DNA from: an uncultured Dorea sp.
Lineage (GTDB): Bacteria > Bacillota > Clostridia > Lachnospirales > Lachnospiraceae
DNA length: 33,006 nucleotides
Direction of reading: 5' to 3'
Assembly: GCA_910584575.1 (NCBI GenBank)
Contig: CAJUBG010000041.1
Span: 1 to 33,006, forward strand
Part shown: positions 31,888-33,006 of the stretch, piece after piece
How the letters are laid out: every line of letters starts with the position of its first letter
Position numbering within the stretch: position 1 is the stretch's first letter
The notes under the pieces: generated by a model
What the model was told of the DNA's origin: nothing
The model's input: only the letters and a program-made list of their open reading frames with translations
The model's database searches: none
Program-made: the position numbers and the translations under genes

Positions 31888-32039
31888 GGAGTGCTCGATT
31901 TATAGATAAAATAAATAAAAATATAGGATATATTATAAAAAACAATGGTGATTCTGCACTGAAGCCGTTGCCCAGAGCTGCCAAACGTGTTACGGTTATT
32001 TCATCAATATGAAGAAATACAAAGGAGGATATTTTAATT
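31888..32039 (+). other. AT-rich spacer before the reductase gene
   Basis: No gene is seen. The first half is very A/T-rich with TATATTATAAAA, a possible -10 region, but no convincing -35 or terminator stem. AAAGGAGG near the end serves the next ATG. Confidence 0.5.
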
Positions 32040-33006
32040 ATGGCTGATTATCGCAAGATGTGGGAAGAACTGGGAATGGATTTGGAGACTCATGACCAGT
32101 TGTGCGCCGTACTTCCGCAGGCATTTGGGGATGTCTATCTGTCACAGGAGAACCGTCCGGAGGGTATGGATTACTATAACATGGTAGTGGCGGATATCCA
32201 TGGAATCCGTCCTGCTGAGCTGATTGAGCATCAGAAGAAGGGCGGTAAAGTATTCGGGACTTTCTGTGTCTATGTGCCGGATGAGATTGTATTTGCAGCG
32301 GATGCCATCGCGACGGGCTTATGCGGCGGTTCCCAGTTCTGGGTTCCGGGCGGAGAGAAGGTGCTGCCTACCAATACCTGCCCGTTGATTAAGGCTTCTG
32401 TGGGCGCAAGGCTTGACCGTACTTGTCCGTTTTTCAGGATTGCGGATATGTATGTGGGTGAGACTACCTGCGACGGCAAGAAGAAGGCATGGGAGATTTT
32501 AGGTGAGGATGTGCCGATTCATATTATGGACCTTCCCCAGATGAAGCGCGCCAAGGATATCATGGCATGGGCACAGGAGATTGAGACCTTTAAGAATGCG
32601 GTGGAGGAGTTTACGGGCAATCAGATTACCGCAGAAAAACTGTCGGAGAGTATTAAGCTCATTAACGGCAAGCGCAGGGCCTTAGAGCGTTTGTATGAGC
32701 TTCGCAAGAATGAGACGCTTCCAATCAGCGGATGTGACGCTCTGTTGATTTCACAGATTGCATTCTATGATGATCCGGAAAGATTTACCAAGATGACTAA
32801 CGCGCTTTGTGACGAGCTTGACCAGCGTGTGAAGGACGGAGTCAGCGTAGTTCCTGCGGGAACCAAGCGTATCCTGCTTACAGGAACGCCCCTTGCAATC
32901 CCGAACTGGAAGCTTCACAATATCGTTGAGACAAGCGGCGGTGTGGTTGTATGTGAGGAGATGTGTACAGGTACGCGTTACTTTGAACATCTGGTGGATG
33001 AGACGA
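32040..33006 (+). CDS. Double-cubane-cluster-type reductase, 2-hydroxyacyl-CoA dehydratase superfamily (partial)
   Basis: The frame is open from ATG 32040 to the window edge (322 codons). TFCVYVPDEIVFAADAI, TNTCPLIKASVGARLD, the second-cluster Cys in RTCPFFRIADMYVGETTCDG with KKK after it, and VVCEEMCTGTRYFEHL resemble YjiM and the double-cubane cluster protein family, which are relatives of HgdB/HgdC dehydratases. Several Cys are positioned to hold Fe-S clusters. Such proteins reduce small molecules when driven by an ATP-dependent activator with a single Fe-S cluster; that activator is not in the window but could follow. AAAGGAGG lies about 10 nt before the ATG. A dehydratase beta subunit is the main alternative. 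Confidence 0.88.
   Translation, partial: MADYRKMWEELGMDLETHDQLCAVLPQAFGDVYLSQENRPEGMDYYNMVVADIHGIRPAELIEHQKKGGKVFGTFCVYVPDEIVFAADAIATGLCGGSQFWVPGGEKVLPTNTCPLIKASVGARLDRTCPFFRIADMYVGETTCDGKKKAWEILGEDVPIHIMDLPQMKRAKDIMAWAQEIETFKNAVEEFTGNQITAEKLSESIKLINGKRRALERLYELRKNETLPISGCDALLISQIAFYDDPERFTKMTNALCDELDQRVKDGVSVVPAGTKRILLTGTPLAIPNWKLHNIVETSGGVVVCEEMCTGTRYFEHLVDET

Overview
The window looks like a chromosomal segment of a spore-forming, anaerobic Clostridia bacterium, most likely a gut Lachnospiraceae. The reasons are a SpoIID-type sporulation protein, a T-box leader ahead of pheST, the secG-rnr-smpB order, AGGAGG-type ribosome binding sites, an ECF vitamin transporter energizing module followed by truA, and a partial double-cubane-cluster reductase of the 2-hydroxyacyl-CoA dehydratase superfamily. 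The assignment comes from gene content and protein style only; no search was run.

Layout. 1-2.8 kb: end of secG, rnr (RNase R) and smpB, all forward. 2.8-5.9 kb: small and accessory genes, namely an unknown 78-residue protein, a zinc-ribbon membrane protein with a Tyr/Gln/Gly/Ser low-complexity segment, an 86-residue protein coupled to a broken HipA/CtkA-like kinase, and a PD-(D/E)XK (Rpn-like) protein. 6.0-9.4 kb: reverse-strand hsp20 with a degenerate CIRCE operator, an AlbA_2/ATPase/winged-helix protein holding an 11-bp tandem repeat, a decayed gene, and a divergent XRE regulator/unknown gene pair around a palindrome. 9.5-14.5 kb: a reverse operon of response regulator, sensor kinase, ABC ATPase and a large FtsX-type permease, resembling peptide-antibiotic sensing and detoxification units. 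14.7-15.1 kb: tmRNA (ssrA) with its own promoter and terminator, then about 360 bp holding a decayed reading frame, and a 60-residue orphan.

15.7-18.1 kb: spoIID-like and yihY-like genes. 18.06-24.6 kb: T-box leader, pheS, pheT, sppA, an RDD membrane protein and queA. 24.65-25.2 kb: a toxin-first RelE/ParE-type toxin-antitoxin pair. 25.2-31.9 kb: ecfA1-ecfA2-ecfT-truA, a cysteine desulfurase-like enzyme and a hybrid histidine kinase, tightly packed or overlapping. 32.0 kb to the end: a reductase gene cut by the window edge.

How they work together. RNase R, SmpB and tmRNA form the ribosome-rescue machinery. In many Firmicutes smpB and ssrA lie next to each other; here about 12 kb of mostly accessory DNA separates them, which suggests an insertion hotspot. 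The least explained parts are the 11-bp repeat in the AlbA_2 gene (copy-number change would shift the frame), the small-protein/HipA-like kinase pair, the XRE divergon, and the remnants flanking tmRNA.
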